Below, in pieces: positions 62,596 through 64,000 of a stretch of 64,000 bases of DNA. How positions within the stretch are numbered: position 1 is the first letter of the stretch; each line of letters starts with the position of its first letter. The position numbers were made by a program, and so were the translations under genes. Origin of the DNA: Streptomyces flavidovirens DSM 40150 (GTDB lineage Bacteria; Actinomycetota; Actinomycetes; Streptomycetales; Streptomycetaceae); the NCBI RefSeq assembly GCF_000429085.1, contig NZ_AUBE01000001.1, positions 496,001 through 560,000 on the forward strand, written 5' to 3'. The notes beneath the pieces were generated by a model. The model was not told where the DNA came from. It saw nothing but the letters and a program-made list of their open reading frames with translations, and ran no database searches.

Positions 62596-64000
62596 GTGCC
62601 GAACGCCAACGAAGACAATGCCAGTGCCCTGAATCAGGTGCAGCGCCGCGCGGTCAGCGAACTGCTGCGGGTCTCCCCTGTCGCCGACGATCTCGCGCGC
62701 CGTTTCCAGGACGCGGGCTTCAGTCTCGCGCTCGTCGGCGGATCGGTCAGGGACGCGTTGCTCGGCCGCCTCGGCAACGACCTGGACTTCACGACCGACG
62801 CCCGGCCCGACGACGTACTGAAGATCGTCCGGCCGTGGGCGGACTCGGTGTGGGAGGTCGGGATCGCCTTCGGCACGGTGGGATGCCAGAAGGCGGGCTA
62901 CCAGATCGAGGTCACGACGTACCGCTCCGAGGCGTACGACAGGACCTCCCGCAAGCCCGAGGTGTCCTACGGCGACTGCATCGAGGACGATCTCGTACGC
63001 CGTGACTTCACCGTGAACGCGATGGCCGTCGCGCTGCCGGAGAAGGAGTTCGTCGACCCGTACGGCGGCCTGGAGGACCTTGCGGCCCGCGTCCTGCGCA
63101 CGCCCGGAACCCCAGAGGAGTCGTTCTCCGACGACCCGCTGCGCATGATGCGCGCCGCCCGGTTCGCCGCTCAGCTCGACTTCGAGGTGGCGTCCGAGGT
63201 GGTCGCGGCGATGACGGCCATGGCGGAGCGCATCGAGATCGTCTCGGCCGAGCGGGTGCGTGACGAGTTCAACAAGCTGATCCTTTCCCCGAACCCGCGC
63301 AAGGGTCTGCGGCTGCTCGTCGACAGTGGGATCGCCGGATACGTACTCCCCGAGCTGCCGGCGCTGCGCCTGGAAAGTGATGAGCATCACAAGCACAAGG
63401 ACGTCTATGAGCACTCGCTGACCGTCCTGGAGCAGGCCATGGACCTGGAAGAGGGCGAGCCGGACCTGGTGCTGCGGCTCGCGGCGCTGCTGCACGACAT
63501 CGGGAAGCCCAGGACGCGGCGCTTCGAGCAGGACGGCAGGGTCTCCTTCCACCACCACGAGGTGGTCGGCGCGAAGATGACGAAGAAGCGCATGACCGCC
63601 CTCAAGTACTCGAACGACATGATCAAGGACGTCTCACTGCTGGTGGAACTGCACCTGCGCTTCCACGGCTACGGGACCGGCGAGTGGACCGACTCCGCGG
63701 TGCGGCGGTACGTGCGTGACGCGGGCCCGCAGCTGGAGCGGCTGCACAAGCTGACCCGCTCGGACTGCACCACGCGCAACAAGCGCAAGGCCGGCGCGCT
63801 CTCGCGAGCGTACGACGGACTTGAGGAGCGCATCGCGCAGCTCAAGGAGCAGGAGGAGCTCGACTCCATCCGGCCCGATCTGGACGGAAACCAGATCATG
63901 GACATCCTGGGCGTCCGGCCAGGCCCGGAGATCGGCAAGGCGTACAAGTTCCTGCTGGAGCTGCGTCTGGAGAACGGGCCGATGGAGCACGACGCGGCTG
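62596..64000 (+). CDS. cca: CCA tRNA nucleotidyltransferase (partial, runs off the window)
   Basis: 468 residues seen, no stop before the end. GTG 62596 starts VPNANEDNASALNQVQRRAV. Nucleotidyltransferase core LVGGSVRDALLGRLGNDLDF with the metal-binding Asp pair in DLDFTTDA, DDLVRRDFTVNAMAVAL, then DDPLRMMRAARFAAQLDF. A C-terminal HD domain (LAALLHDIGKPRTRRF, HHHEVVGA) adds a phosphohydrolase-like module. It adds or repairs the 3' CCA of tRNAs; the tRNA genes here lack encoded CCA, so the enzyme is needed. Divergent from the DUF6049 gene. Confidence 0.93.
   Translation, partial: MPNANEDNASALNQVQRRAVSELLRVSPVADDLARRFQDAGFSLALVGGSVRDALLGRLGNDLDFTTDARPDDVLKIVRPWADSVWEVGIAFGTVGCQKAGYQIEVTTYRSEAYDRTSRKPEVSYGDCIEDDLVRRDFTVNAMAVALPEKEFVDPYGGLEDLAARVLRTPGTPEESFSDDPLRMMRAARFAAQLDFEVASEVVAAMTAMAERIEIVSAERVRDEFNKLILSPNPRKGLRLLVDSGIAGYVLPELPALRLESDEHHKHKDVYEHSLTVLEQAMDLEEGEPDLVLRLAALLHDIGKPRTRRFEQDGRVSFHHHEVVGAKMTKKRMTALKYSNDMIKDVSLLVELHLRFHGYGTGEWTDSAVRRYVRDAGPQLERLHKLTRSDCTTRNKRKAGALSRAYDGLEERIAQLKEQEELDSIRPDLDGNQIMDILGVRPGPEIGKAYKFLLELRLENGPMEHDAA

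Noticed and set aside
62419..63558. Upstream extension of the DUF6049 frame to 1147 codons
   Set aside because: The extension lies opposite the CCA nucleotidyltransferase gene, which has intact catalytic motifs; the signal peptide marks the true start.

Overview
The window is high-GC actinobacterial DNA, almost certainly the oriC region of a Streptomyces chromosome. The evidence is the order gyrA-gyrB-dciA-recF-gnd-dnaN-oriC-dnaA-rpmH-rnpA-yidD-yidC-jag-rsmG-parA-parB, the frequent GTG starts, class E sortases, CrgA, a DLW-39 protein, a SigR-type promoter in front of trxBA, and five GTTTCACGTGAAAC parS sites. No species can be named from the sequence alone.

Layout. 1-5.9 kb is an accessory arsenic region: the C-terminal end of an ACR3 arsenite exporter, a PucR/CdaR-like regulator, a two-RCK ion channel protein, arsR divergent from an ArsO-like flavoprotein, and a decayed arsI gene carrying both a stop codon and an internal deletion. 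It abuts tRNA-Leu(CAG). 6.4-14.6 kb is the cell-growth signalling cluster fhaA-fhaB-pstP-rodA-pbpA-pknB. At 14.6-16 kb an Mrr-like nuclease gene with an N-terminal regulator-like domain is accompanied by three related 25-bp palindromes and a run of hairpins. 16-20.5 kb has three class E sortases, a glutamine amidotransferase, a tiny membrane protein and a DUF881 protein; crgA follows, then a cluster of four perfect DnaA boxes. 21-26.3 kb holds a rhomboid protease, a cyclophilin, a DUF5324 protein and a two-component pair. 26.5-28.7 kb holds two broken genes (a short partner-like protein and a GHSYGS alpha/beta hydrolase) and an intact lipoprotein. 28.8-33.3 kb has tRNA-Ala, an XRE protein plus Ser/Thr kinase pair, exported and membrane proteins, DLW-39 and tRNA-Ile.

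33.3-49.3 kb is the replication core. I count 19 DnaA-box-like nonamers between dnaN and dnaA (43162-43659), in two clusters. 49.4-54.9 kb is the segregation locus parAB with five parS sites, three of them inside genes and read as V-S-R-E-T. trxA/trxB, sigM with its zinc-type anti-sigma gene, a pseudokinase gene, murJ, a DUF6049 exported protein and the start of the CCA-adding enzyme finish the window.

The genes fit together as a growth and replication hub. PknB, PstP, FhaA and FhaB at the left end and the pseudokinase plus MurJ at the right end correspond to the mycobacterial PknB-FhaA-MviN peptidoglycan control circuit, but here the pseudokinase is not fused to MurJ. Accessory or decaying material lies mainly at 1-5.9 kb, 14.6-16 kb and 26.3-28.7 kb.
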